Origin: an uncultured Ignavibacteriota bacterium
GTDB lineage: Bacteria; Bacteroidota; Ignavibacteria; Palsa-1295
DNA length: 64,000 bases
Reading direction: 5' to 3'
Assembly (NCBI GenBank): GCA_903900335.1
Contig: CAIUMP010000008.1
Span: 46,732-110,731, forward strand
Under the pieces are notes generated by a model. The model was not told the DNA's origin. It searched no databases and worked only from the letters and a program-made list of their open reading frames with translations. Made by a program: the position numbers and the translations under genes. Below are positions 25,297 to 32,563 of this stretch, piece after piece (the stretch's first letter is position 1; each line of letters opens with the position of its first letter).

Positions 25297-25815
25297 ATGA
25301 ACATTCGCGCATTAGTTATCGCTGGTTTGGTATTGTGTGGGGGCAGCGCTGCTGCTAACGCACAGTACACAATCACGAGAAGCGTGATCGGCGCAGGAAT
25401 GACACCGATGTCGGGCGGCGGTTTCGTCATTGACGGAACAATCGGCCAAGCGGTTGTCGGACCAGTTAGCGGCGGTGGAATTTTCGTTGGTCAGGGATTC
25501 TGGTATACTCTACCAGTCCATGGCAGCGTGATTAACACAGTCGGTAACGCAGCCGGTTTCTCACTCGAGCAGAACTACCCGAACCCGTTCAACCCATCTA
25601 CAAAGATCGACTTCTCCGTTCCGGAGCGCACGAAGGTAACAATTCGTGTGATGAACCTCCTGGGTGAGGAAGTCAAATCCATCGTAGATGAGACGAAGGA
25701 TGCGGGTAAGTACTCAGTTGAATTCGGTGCGGACGATCTTCCTTCGGGAACGTACATTTACCGCATGGACGCAGGGACATTCTCTGCTTCTAAGCGTATG
25801 GTACTCCTGAAGTAA
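25297..25815 (+). CDS. Short T9SS cargo protein with canonical type A sorting domain
   Basis: A 172-residue exported protein. The signal peptide is residues 1-23 (AGLVLCGGSAAANAQ). Residues about 24-75 are Gly/Val-rich (GGGFVIDGTIGQAVVGPVSGGGIFVGQGFWY), a pattern seen in short FCB secreted proteins. Residues 88-172 are a textbook T9SS type A sorting domain: FSLEQNYPNPFNPSTKI, then VTIRVMNLLGEEV and SGTYIYRMDAG. With so little cargo, it may be a small surface or extracellular structural protein. A terminator follows 43 bases after the stop, so it appears monocistronic. Confidence 0.88.
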   Translation: MNIRALVIAGLVLCGGSAAANAQYTITRSVIGAGMTPMSGGGFVIDGTIGQAVVGPVSGGGIFVGQGFWYTLPVHGSVINTVGNAAGFSLEQNYPNPFNPSTKIDFSVPERTKVTIRVMNLLGEEVKSIVDETKDAGKYSVEFGADDLPSGTYIYRMDAGTFSASKRMVLLK

Positions 25816-25857
25816 TCTCAGATAGGTTCGACGAGAGTGGATGACCACGTCATCCGA

Positions 25858-25891
25858 AGAGTCCCCTCAATACGAGGGGATTCTCCATTTT
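25858..25891 (+). terminator. Intrinsic terminator after the short T9SS cargo gene
   Basis: AGAGTCCCCTC and GAGGGGATTCT form a stem (one mismatch region) around a 5-base loop, followed by CCATTTT. Confidence 0.75.
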
Positions 25892-25945
25892 AAAGAGGTC
25901 CTTTCCGGTAAGGGGTGGATGAGTAACGGGTAACGGGTTCTACCG

Positions 25946-26065
25946 CGTCATTGCGACGACTCTTATAGAGGAGGCCGAATGCCGACGAAGCAATCCGTCG
26001 TCGAAGGAGAGACTGCTCTACTACCACGGATTGCTTCGTCACCCGTCCGGGGTTTCGCAATGACG
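25946..26065. repeat. Palindromic intergenic repeat, copy 1 (120 bp)
   Basis: Bounded by CGTCATTGCGA and TCGCAATGACG, with an inner pair GAAGCAATCCG / CGGATTGCTTC. Shares these blocks and GTCACCC-CCGGGGTTT near the right end with copies at 34313 and 59237. It sits between two convergent genes. Repeats of this design occur in many unrelated bacterial genomes; no open reading frame is contained. Confidence 0.85.
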
Positions 26066-26087
26066 AATAAGTTGTGATGGTACCTAA

Positions 26088-26609
26088 CTACTTTCTGTCG
26101 AACAACAGCGCTACCGAGTTCATACAATACCTGAGTCCCGTCGGCTTGGGTCCGTCATCGAAGACGTGGCCCAAGTGTCCCCCGCAACGGGCACAGAGGA
26201 TCTCCGTGCGGGTTTCCATGAACGACTTATCCACTTTCTCGATGACACGGTCCGGCTCGATCGGCGCCCAAAAGCTCGGCCATCCAGTTCCAGATTCGAA
26301 TTTCGTTGAGGAGCTAAATAGTGGATTTCCACAGCCCGCGCAGGTGAAAATGCCCGGCCCATGCTCCTTCAGCAATTTCCCTGTAAAGGGCCTCTCCGTG
26401 CCTTCCTCTCGAAGCACATCGAATGATTCCGCTGGGAGTTGAGCTTTCCAGTCCGCCTTGCTCTTATTTAGCTTGTCGGAAGCCTTCGGATAGGATGATA
26501 GGTCGAAATGTGTCGGGTTGCCGTCGGCTTTGACGGAAGTCGTTGGGCGTTGGGCGCAGGCAGTCAATGCCAAAACGGACGATAGGAGAATTAGGATGAG
26601 TTTATACAT
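26088..26609 (-). CDS. msrB: Peptide methionine (R)-S-oxide reductase, lipoprotein form
   Basis: Reduces methionine-R-sulfoxide in proteins. The ATG at 26609 yields 173 residues with a lipoprotein signal peptide (LILILLSSVLALTAC), so the enzyme is probably membrane-tethered in the periplasm; the longer frame to 26729 would place the signal internally. The MsrB core has FDVLREEGTERPFTG, zinc ligands in CAGC and CARCGGH, GTGWPSFW, GHVFDDGP and the catalytic cysteine in LRYCMNSVAL. All key residues are present. It is divergent from the sigma-factor gene, which raises the possibility of stress-linked control. Confidence 0.93.
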   Translation of the reverse strand: MYKLILILLSSVLALTACAQRPTTSVKADGNPTHFDLSSYPKASDKLNKSKADWKAQLPAESFDVLREEGTERPFTGKLLKEHGPGIFTCAGCGNPLFSSSTKFESGTGWPSFWAPIEPDRVIEKVDKSFMETRTEILCARCGGHLGHVFDDGPKPTGLRYCMNSVALLFDRK

Positions 26610-26766
26610 GATATTCCGTGACAATGTGAAGATTGTGTTTCGGAAAAAACGGTAGGTTGTTTCAGAAGGTCGCCCTCCTTGCCAATTCGGGAATGGCCCC
26701 TGGGTAATATCGGATAATTTACTGCGCAACTTTGCCCTAACTGCTGTGTTCCAGAATGTAGATACA

Positions 26767-27414
26767 ATGGAATACCAGGTGTTGAATTCAGCCAGACGGG
26801 GCGGTAGCGGTGGGGGAACGGCCTACAAGGATCGCGACCGGGAGAACGCGGAGGATCTAGTCCTTTTTCGCGAGTTCTCCGCTGGCCTGGCGGCGATGGA
26901 CAGCCCGCAGGGGGCTCGGCAGGCAAGAGAAGCATACACGAAGATATACCTTCGGTATCGCGAGCGAGTCTATGCCTATTGCCTTCGCGTGCTTTGTAAT
27001 GAGCAGGATGCTCAGGATATGTTCCAGGATGTCTTCTTACGTCTGTTTACACGGGCGACTTCCTTCGAAGAGGAGAAAAGCCTCGGTGGATGGATCTTCA
27101 CCATTGCCCATAATCTCTGCCTGAACAAGATCCGAGACCGCAAGCCGTACGACGATATTGATGACACACCGCTGATGTCGCTCCCCTCAGAAGACTTCGG
27201 AGAGAACTGGCCTGAGCGAATAGAGTGGGCAATGAACCAACTTCCGGTAGAGTATCGAGAGCCTCTGGTGCTGCGTGAGTACCAAGGCTTAAGTTACACC
27301 GAAATAGCCGAAGTGCTTAGAACAACATTACCTGCTATCAAGAGTCGGATCTATCGTGCGAAAGAACGCCTACGAGAGTTACTGGCACCATACTATAAAG
27401 AACAAATTGATTAG
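26767..27414 (+). CDS. ECF-type RNA polymerase sigma factor
   Basis: Directs RNA polymerase to alternative promoters. The ATG at 26767 gives 215 residues; a GTG at 26746 would add seven. Region 2 covers about residues 58-120 (YLRYRERVYAYCLRVLCNEQDAQDMFQDVFLRLF, then GGWIFTIAHNLCLNKIRDRK). Region 4 lies near the C-terminus (LPVEYREPLVLREYQGLSYTEIAEVL, then IKSRIYRAKERLRELL). The N-terminal about 50 residues are a non-conserved extension. The next gene, 36 bases downstream, looks like a membrane anti-sigma protein, the usual partner. Confidence 0.93.
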   Translation: MEYQVLNSARRGGSGGGTAYKDRDRENAEDLVLFREFSAGLAAMDSPQGARQAREAYTKIYLRYRERVYAYCLRVLCNEQDAQDMFQDVFLRLFTRATSFEEEKSLGGWIFTIAHNLCLNKIRDRKPYDDIDDTPLMSLPSEDFGENWPERIEWAMNQLPVEYREPLVLREYQGLSYTEIAEVLRTTLPAIKSRIYRAKERLRELLAPYYKEQID

Positions 27415-27450
27415 CTCTTACTCGTCAGCCCAATATCAGAAGAGAGAACG

Positions 27451-28770
27451 ATGACACTGAATGAACGATTATTAGATTTTCTTGACGGCTCGCTCGGCGC
27501 GGATGACGAGGCCGAACTGCTGCATACGCTTTCCGTCTCACCGGAAAAGCGGGAGATGCTGCGGGGCCTCATGAATAACGATGCACGGCTCGCACTTGAC
27601 CGTCAGGCGATACAAGTACCCTACGAAGCCGAGCGCGCGCTGTGGGCGAAGGTCGATGCGATCTTGCCGCTTGCACAACCCACCGAGAATATTCTCCCAT
27701 TAACAACACAATCCGCGAGTCCACCAGCGGCCGGAAGCATGATCTCCAGATTCGCCACTGCGACCGTCGCGGCCCTCGCACTTTTTATCGGACTCGGAGC
27801 AGGCTTTATCGCTGGAAGCAGCAGAACTCAAAGCGCCTCTCTCGTTAGCGATCACCAAAATCAGAATTCTGTAACATCTCGGACACCCCAGTCGGTTATT
27901 ACTCAAAACACGGATCGAGTGGTCATCCATAACGTGTGGCATGATCGGGTCGTCTCGAACCATAGCGGCTTACCGACGGCATCCCCGCTGCTTCTACATG
28001 ACCTGATGCTCATCCCGTCTCTGACCGATGCATCACCACCTATTCGAAGCATTCGAGAAGAAGCGAACTCTGAGCCGAGCATCTCCGGGCTCGATGCCCG
28101 CACATACGTGGTTGCCACGCCCGACCACATCGGAGGTGAGTGGGGCAACAAACCGATGTTTGCGGCGAACACTGCTTCTGATATACCAAAGAGTCTTCTT
28201 CAGAGGTTTGAATTCAACATTGATGAAAGCTTCGGACGACAATTCCCGAATTCCGCCGCAACGAACGTTTCCCTTCCGCTACTGACGAACTCCTCACTAG
28301 GCGCATTCTTTCAAGTGCTGCCGAAATCCAATCTATTGTGGGCTGGCGCTGCTTATGGCACAGCGAATGTAACACGCAAGAACCTCTTCACTCGCGCGGG
28401 CAACCAGACAGACCCATTGCAGGAAGTCTTGGCAAGCGACACGGTCCACTCCCAGACGAGTTACTTCGCGGGCTACTTACAACTGCGCTTCCCCGCGTTC
28501 GCTTCAACGGATCTTACCTTTACCGCAGGTTACGGACTAGCTTCGCTCGGCCAAATGATGATGGGTGAGATCGGGCTTCACTATGATGTAGCGCGAGAGG
28601 TGGGTGTAAACCTCGGGCTTCGTTTACTGCGCTTTTCCTACGATCTCAGCGGTGATAAGGCCGCCGCTATTGCCTCAGGCAACGGCTCTCTCGTCGTACC
28701 AAGCGCCGTGGAAGCTGCTTCTCCGAGCATCAACACGGAGCTAACGACCGGACTCTATTTCCATTTCTAA
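27451..28770 (+). CDS. Anti-sigma-like membrane protein with beta-rich C-terminal domain
   Basis: A 439-residue protein. Residues 1-70 resemble the N-terminus of cytosolic anti-sigma domains without the zinc motif: LNERLLDFLDGSLGADDEAELLHTL, SPEKREMLRGL. A transmembrane helix follows at about 100-122 (FATATVAALALFIGLGAGFIAG). The periplasmic part begins with about 140 low-complexity residues. From about 275 it becomes an alternating-hydrophobic beta pattern (LLWAGAAYGTANV, YFAGYLQLRF, DLTFTAGYGLASLG, GVNLGLRLLRFSYDL) and ends in TTGLYFHF, with a terminal phenylalanine as in outer-membrane barrels. An anti-sigma domain and a barrel-like domain in one chain is unusual. Alternatively the C-terminus is a soluble beta sensor domain. 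Confidence 0.7.
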   Translation: MTLNERLLDFLDGSLGADDEAELLHTLSVSPEKREMLRGLMNNDARLALDRQAIQVPYEAERALWAKVDAILPLAQPTENILPLTTQSASPPAAGSMISRFATATVAALALFIGLGAGFIAGSSRTQSASLVSDHQNQNSVTSRTPQSVITQNTDRVVIHNVWHDRVVSNHSGLPTASPLLLHDLMLIPSLTDASPPIRSIREEANSEPSISGLDARTYVVATPDHIGGEWGNKPMFAANTASDIPKSLLQRFEFNIDESFGRQFPNSAATNVSLPLLTNSSLGAFFQVLPKSNLLWAGAAYGTANVTRKNLFTRAGNQTDPLQEVLASDTVHSQTSYFAGYLQLRFPAFASTDLTFTAGYGLASLGQMMMGEIGLHYDVAREVGVNLGLRLLRFSYDLSGDKAAAIASGNGSLVVPSAVEAASPSINTELTTGLYFHF

Positions 28771-28777
28771 TACACCG

Positions 28778-29491
28778 ATGCGCACGCTCATTCTTTTTAT
28801 CATTGGACTGCTCTTCGTATCTGGCTCTCTTGCAAGCTGCGGAACGAGTGTGACCGCGCCTTCGGATGTTGCGACGGCGAAGAGCTATTTCTATCCATTT
28901 GATTACGGCTTGCTTTATACCTATAGTCGCTATGCCAACAACCATTACGACACGATCGTATGCGGAATGGTGATTGGCGGGAATAGCTCGGAGAAGAATA
29001 CGTTGGTAATTTCGAAGACGAATGTTACCCTGTACGATATGAGTATTCAGCAGGATGCTAGCGGCAACCAGGCCGCGGTCCTCCAGCGCGGAGACACTTC
29101 GCTTCTCGTGCTTGATGGCGTACTTGAACCAACTGCAACGTGGATCGCTGACGGTACCCACGGAATTCAGGCGACCGTTGTCGATCGCTACGATGACTAT
29201 TATCTACCGGGTCGCAAAGTCCATTTCTCTGATGTCCTAGCAGTGAAGTACCACACCATCGGACAACCAGACAATGTCTATACACTGCGCTTCTTCGCGC
29301 GTGACCACGGCCTCATCTTAGAACAGCAACTCGTTGGATCCAATACCGAATTAGCAAGTCTGCAATTATTGGGCATCCAATATCCATCGCACGAGCGCAG
29401 ACAAGAGCGTGGCCCCGACTCAAGGCTCATTCGGACGTTCGAAGCCGAACCGATGTTGTTGCAGGCCCTGGACACCTCGATGACCCAGTAG
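28778..29491 (+). CDS. Lipoprotein, unknown function, third gene of the sigma-factor operon
   Basis: A 237-residue protein with a lipoprotein signal peptide ending SLASC (cysteine about residue 21). The mature part is a mixed alpha/beta domain with YFYPFDYGLLYTYSRYANNHYDT, then GGNSSEKNTLVISKTNVTLYDM, and YTLRFFARDHGLILEQQL near residue 170-190. No family is recognised. It begins seven bases after the anti-sigma-like gene and is surely cotranscribed, so it may belong to the same envelope signalling system. Confidence 0.72.
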   Translation: MRTLILFIIGLLFVSGSLASCGTSVTAPSDVATAKSYFYPFDYGLLYTYSRYANNHYDTIVCGMVIGGNSSEKNTLVISKTNVTLYDMSIQQDASGNQAAVLQRGDTSLLVLDGVLEPTATWIADGTHGIQATVVDRYDDYYLPGRKVHFSDVLAVKYHTIGQPDNVYTLRFFARDHGLILEQQLVGSNTELASLQLLGIQYPSHERRQERGPDSRLIRTFEAEPMLLQALDTSMTQ

Positions 29492-29495
29492 GCCC

Positions 29496-30074
29496 TTAAC
29501 CACTCGTGTGCACGATGGCGTACGCTTTCGTTGTCACGTAAATACCCTTCCGAACTTCGTTGTCTCGGAATGTTCCTTCGAGCGTCATTCCGCATCTCTC
29601 CATCACGCGGGCGGAGCGTTCGTTCACAGCATTACACAATGCTTCCACGCGGTGCATACCCATCTCATCGAACGCAAAACGAATTAGCTCCCGCACCGTC
29701 TCCGTCATATACCCCTTACCCCAAAACGAGCGTCGCATAATGTAGCCGATCTCCGTGCGGCGATGCTCAGGCGCAATGTGATGGAAGTCGCAAGTGCCGA
29801 TCGGTTCGTTCGAATCCTTCAGCGCGATCGCGAATGCAAGCCGTTCACGCTTTTTGAAGCATTCTGCATTGTACTCGATGAATGTTATCGAGTCCTGAAT
29901 AGATTGATGCCGAGGGAAGGTCATGATCTCCGTTGCGATCGGGTCGCTGGCGTAATCGAATATTGCTGCGGCGTCATTGAGCGTTGTGGCGCGTAACGTT
30001 AGACGCTCTGTGTGGAGCCTCGGATGTGAGGAGAAGATGCGTGAAAGTTCAAGGGGTGTTACTTCATCCGCCAC
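29496..30074 (-). CDS. GNAT acetyltransferase, RimJ/RimL type
   Basis: Transfers an acetyl group from acetyl-CoA to an amine; RimJ/RimL members act on ribosomal protein N-termini, but others take different substrates. The 192 residues have the family start LHTERLTLRATTLNDAAAIFDY, then EIGYIMRRSFWGKGYMTETVRELIRFAFDEMGMHRVEA and NERSARVMERCGMTLEGTFRDNEVRKG. The CoA-binding loop is RSFWGKGYM. The first 16 bases overlap the end of cysS on the same strand, which suggests coupling. Confidence 0.9.
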   Translation of the reverse strand: MADEVTPLELSRIFSSHPRLHTERLTLRATTLNDAAAIFDYASDPIATEIMTFPRHQSIQDSITFIEYNAECFKKRERLAFAIALKDSNEPIGTCDFHHIAPEHRRTEIGYIMRRSFWGKGYMTETVRELIRFAFDEMGMHRVEALCNAVNERSARVMERCGMTLEGTFRDNEVRKGIYVTTKAYAIVHTSG

Positions 30075-31525
30075 GTAGTCCCCTCCTTCGAATCTTCCAG
30101 GATGATACCGGCCTCGTCCAGCTCTTTGCGGATGGTGTCGCTCATCGCGAAGTCGCGGCGCTCGCGGGCTTGCTTGCGCCAGCGCACTGCGAGTTGCACG
30201 ACGCTACTCAGCGTACCGGATGCATCGGTTTGTGTAGCGTCTTGAGTCGGGAGAATGCCGAGAACATTGCCAGCAAGGGCATTCCAAACGGCGAGGTACT
30301 TAGGCCCGGCCTCTGACATGCCTGCTGCAAGTATGTTATTGGTCATTGGCGCGAGAGAATTGAAGAGGACAGCTATCGCACCAGGTGTATTGAAATCATC
30401 GTCAAGCGCTTCCTTGAAAAGGCCCACTATATCTCTTATGCTCTGATTCTGCGGAGTATCCAATGAGTTGAATTCCGGAAGTTCTGCATCTCCGACAACG
30501 TCTTTGAGTTTGTGATAGCTTCTGAGTAGGTATTTATATCCTGTTTCCGATGCACTGATCGCCTCCGTAGTGAACTCCGTTGTCCCACGATAATGCGATT
30601 GCAACAACGTGAAGCGCAATGAGAGAGGATCGTATTCCTTAAACAGATCCCTCAACATCGCCGAATTCCCCAGCGACTTTCCCATCTTCACGCCGCCGGT
30701 CGTTACCATGTTGTTGTGCATCCAATACTTCACGAACGGCTTTCCTGTAACGGACTCCGACTGCGCGATCTCGCACTCATGGTGGGGGAATTGATTTTCC
30801 AATCCGCCACCGTGAATGTCTATCGTCTCGCCAAGATACTTCATCGACATTGCAGAGCACTCAATGTGCCAGCCTGGGAATCCATCGCCCCACGGCGAAG
30901 GCCAGCGGAGAATGTGCCCGGCATCCACCCGTTTCCAAAGGGCAAAGTCGTTCGGTGAGCGTTTATCCGAGCGTGCTTCCACTCTTCCACTTGCTTCCTG
31001 ATCTTCAGTCTTCCTGCCGGAGAGCTTCCCGTAATCGTGATCTTTCGAAACGTCGAAATAGACATTGCCATCCACTTCATAGGCGAAGCCCTTCTCGATG
31101 AGCTTCTTGATAAGCTCGATCTGCTCGGTGATGTGACCTGTCGCGAGCGGCTCGATGTCAGCGCGTAGCACATTCAGGGCAGACATATCCTCATAGAATC
31201 TGCGCGTGTAAAAAGCCGCGACCTCCATCGGATGCTTCTTCTCCTTTGCGCTTTGCTTCTGGAGTTTGTCCTCGCCAGCGACGTCGTCGTTATCGGTCAT
31301 GTGACCTACATCGGTGATGTTCTGAACATAGGTGACCTTTCGTTCTGGATATCGAAATCGGAGATAGCGGTTTACGATGTCGCCCATGATGTAGGCTTTA
31401 GCATGGCCAACATGTGCGTCACCATATACTGTCGGGCCGCACACGTAGAGTCCGATCCTATCCGAATGCACGGGGACGAATTCTTCCTTCTTGCGCGAGA
31501 GTGTGTTGTAAATTTCTAAGGCCAT
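30059..31525 (-). CDS. cysS: Cysteinyl-tRNA synthetase
   Basis: Charges tRNA-Cys with cysteine. The ATG at 31525 gives 488 residues starting [16 protein letters not shown], the family norm. The HIGH-type motif is [10 protein letters not shown] preceded by the zinc cysteine in YVCGPTVYG; further zinc ligands are in [14 protein letters not shown] and [10 protein letters not shown]. The KMSKS-type motif is KMGKSLGN, with glycine in place of the first serine. The C-terminal [16 protein letters not shown] anticodon-binding segment is present. Complete and typical. Confidence 0.96.
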   Translation of the reverse strand: MALEIYNTLSRKKEEFVPVHSDRIGLYVCGPTVYGDAHVGHAKAYIMGDIVNRYLRFRYPERKVTYVQNITDVGHMTDNDDVAGEDKLQKQSAKEKKHPMEVAAFYTRRFYEDMSALNVLRADIEPLATGHITEQIELIKKLIEKGFAYEVDGNVYFDVSKDHDYGKLSGRKTEDQEASGRVEARSDKRSPNDFALWKRVDAGHILRWPSPWGDGFPGWHIECSAMSMKYLGETIDIHGGGLENQFPHHECEIAQSESVTGKPFVKYWMHNNMVTTGGVKMGKSLGNSAMLRDLFKEYDPLSLRFTLLQSHYRGTTEFTTEAISASETGYKYLLRSYHKLKDVVGDAELPEFNSLDTPQNQSIRDIVGLFKEALDDDFNTPGAIAVLFNSLAPMTNNILAAGMSEAGPKYLAVWNALAGNVLGILPTQDATQTDASGTLSSVVQLAVRWRKQARERRDFAMSDTIRKELDEAGIILEDSKEGTTWRMK

Positions 31526-31691
31526 GACAGATAGTTGGTTATGAACGATGCGCACTACTCGCAATGTAGCGATGGGTTTGCCGACATTGCAAGCAACTCC
31601 GACAACACGTTCGAGAGCGAATTCGTCTTTTCCTGGGGCCGAACGCCGGACCGAAAAAAACGGATTTCAAGCGGAGGCCTTGGAAATGTAG

Positions 31692-31699
31692 TATCTTTG
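31692..31699 (+). promoter_or_regulatory. Bacteroidota-type -7 element upstream of a structured region
   Basis: TATCTTTG matches TAnnTTTG. A transcript starting about seven bases later would begin just before the tandem hairpins at 31717-31786. No good -33 element is visible. Confidence 0.45.
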
Positions 31700-31716
31700 A
31701 AGTTAGATAGAGGAAT

Positions 31717-31786
31717 GTGGACGCCGCAAGGTGGCCCACTTCGCGAGGGACGCCCGTCGAAAGGTGGTCTCTAAACGCGAGAAGTG
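31717..31786 (+). ncRNA. Candidate structured RNA with two similar hairpins
   Basis: Hairpin A (31717-31739): GTGG-A-CGCC, GCAA tetraloop, GGTG-G-C-CCAC. Hairpin B (31737-31786): CACTTCGCG AGGGAC GCC pairs with GGT GTCTCT and CGCGAGAAGTG, with small bulges. Both share the core GACGCC ... GGTGGYC, as if duplicated. The only reading frame across it (31717-32085) has unnatural composition. No known riboswitch or housekeeping RNA consensus was recognised. This 545-bp stretch between cysS and the lipoprotein at 32072 otherwise holds the two promoters and the hairpin listed separately. Confidence 0.4.
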
Positions 31787-31858
31787 TACGGAGATGGAGG
31801 GGGAGTAAGCACCACGATAACCTCGGTTTTGGGGTGTTTATGACGGAAAAGCGACCAT

Positions 31859-31888
31859 CCGGGCTTGATTTAAGGCTTCACCGCCCGG
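31859..31888. repeat. Hairpin CCGGGC/GCCCGG in the cysS-lipoprotein intergenic region
   Basis: CCGGGC at 31859-31864 and GCCCGG at 31883-31888 around an 18-base loop, followed by AATTTA. It could be the 3' end of the candidate RNA upstream, but there is no U-run. Confidence 0.35.
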
Positions 31889-31917
31889 AATTTAGCCGAC
31901 TCTTTTCCCCAGGAGTC

Positions 31918-31947
31918 TTGTTCTCCGCCCGCGACTTCGTATCTTTG
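31918..31947 (+). promoter_or_regulatory. Bacteroidota-type promoter of the Ala/Pro-rich lipoprotein
   Basis: TTG at 31918-31920, 19 bases, then TATCTTTG at 31940-31947, a close match to TTTG-N19-TAnnTTTG. Transcription would start near 31954 and give a leader of about 118 bases before the ATG at 32072. Confidence 0.65.
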
Positions 31948-32071
31948 TATTACAGGTTCTATTTGACAAACGACGGATCTATTCATTTTCTGTCTGAGAG
32001 AACGGCAACTGCGTTTGATATTCAGAAGGTGGAGGTGTTTTTTCATTCAACTAAACTAAGAGGTAATTGCC

Positions 32072-32326
32072 ATGAGGCTTCGTAAACTCATTTTACTTGG
32101 TGCATTAGTAGCGTTCGTGGGCGGAATGTCGTCCTGTTCGAAGAAGACTGACAACGCGACGACAGATACGACCATGGCGCCGCCGGCTCCTGCGGCAGCA
32201 GCCCCGGCTCCGCCGCCGCCGCCAGCCCCTGCAGTTGACACTGCAAAGGCAGCAGCTCCGGCCGCACCGGCAGCAGCTCCTGAGGCGAAGAAGGATGACA
32301 AGAAGGACAACATGAAGAAGAAGTAA
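32072..32326 (+). CDS. Small Ala/Pro-rich lipoprotein
   Basis: An 84-residue protein. The lipoprotein signal peptide (RKLILLGALVAFVGGMSSC) has its cysteine at about residue 22. The mature chain is an Ala/Pro-rich rod-like segment (about 38-70) and a lysine-rich tail ending KKDDKKDNMKKK. Such a chain could reach from a membrane lipid anchor to the cell wall, with the basic end contacting peptidoglycan or acidic polymers, but this is only inference. It has its own strong promoter and a strong terminator, typical of an abundant small lipoprotein. Confidence 0.8.
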   Translation: MRLRKLILLGALVAFVGGMSSCSKKTDNATTDTTMAPPAPAAAAPAPPPPPAPAVDTAKAAAPAAPAAAPEAKKDDKKDNMKKK

Positions 32327-32381
32327 ATTCTTCTGAGTGCTCGGCAGTGCAAATTGCCGGGATGTTTTTCGAAAATCCTAA

Positions 32382-32399
32382 TTCGATCCTCGGATCGAA
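32382..32399. repeat. 8-bp inverted repeat downstream of the lipoprotein gene
   Basis: TTCGATCC-TC-GGATCGAA, a near-perfect 18-base palindrome between the lipoprotein stop and the terminator. Role unknown. Confidence 0.4.
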
Positions 32400-32431
32400 A
32401 GGTTACTCTGGCAATTTCGGTTGCTGGTTTG

Positions 32432-32463
32432 AACGCCCCGGATAATACCGGGGCGTTCTTTTT
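32432..32463 (+). terminator. Strong intrinsic terminator
   Basis: AACGCCCCGG and CCGGGGCGTT form a perfect 10-bp stem with a 6-base loop, followed by CTTTTT. It ends the lipoprotein transcript 105 bases past the stop codon. Confidence 0.9.
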
Positions 32464-32530
32464 GTGTCCAAACGAACAGTCCGGCGTGAAACCGCAACGC
32501 GAAATTTGCCGTTGACTGCCGCAAGAGTGT

Positions 32531-32538
32531 TATTTTTG
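32531..32538 (+). promoter_or_regulatory. Bacteroidota-type -7 element of the T9SS cargo gene at 32564
   Basis: TATTTTTG matches TAnnTTTG and lies 25 bases upstream of the ATG at 32564. TTG triplets lie 16 and 22 bases upstream of it, either side of the ideal spacing. Confidence 0.55.
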
Positions 32539-32563
32539 GGTTACGAATTTATCCCACATTTCT

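Noticed and set aside
31790..31830. Fluoride riboswitch, suggested by GGAGATGG
   Set aside because: The matching NUUCNCC arm and pseudoknot partner are missing.
31717..32085. Open frame across the intergenic region before the Ala/Pro lipoprotein
   Set aside because: Composition unlike real proteins, runs across the mapped promoter and overlaps the lipoprotein start in another frame; the region folds as RNA instead.
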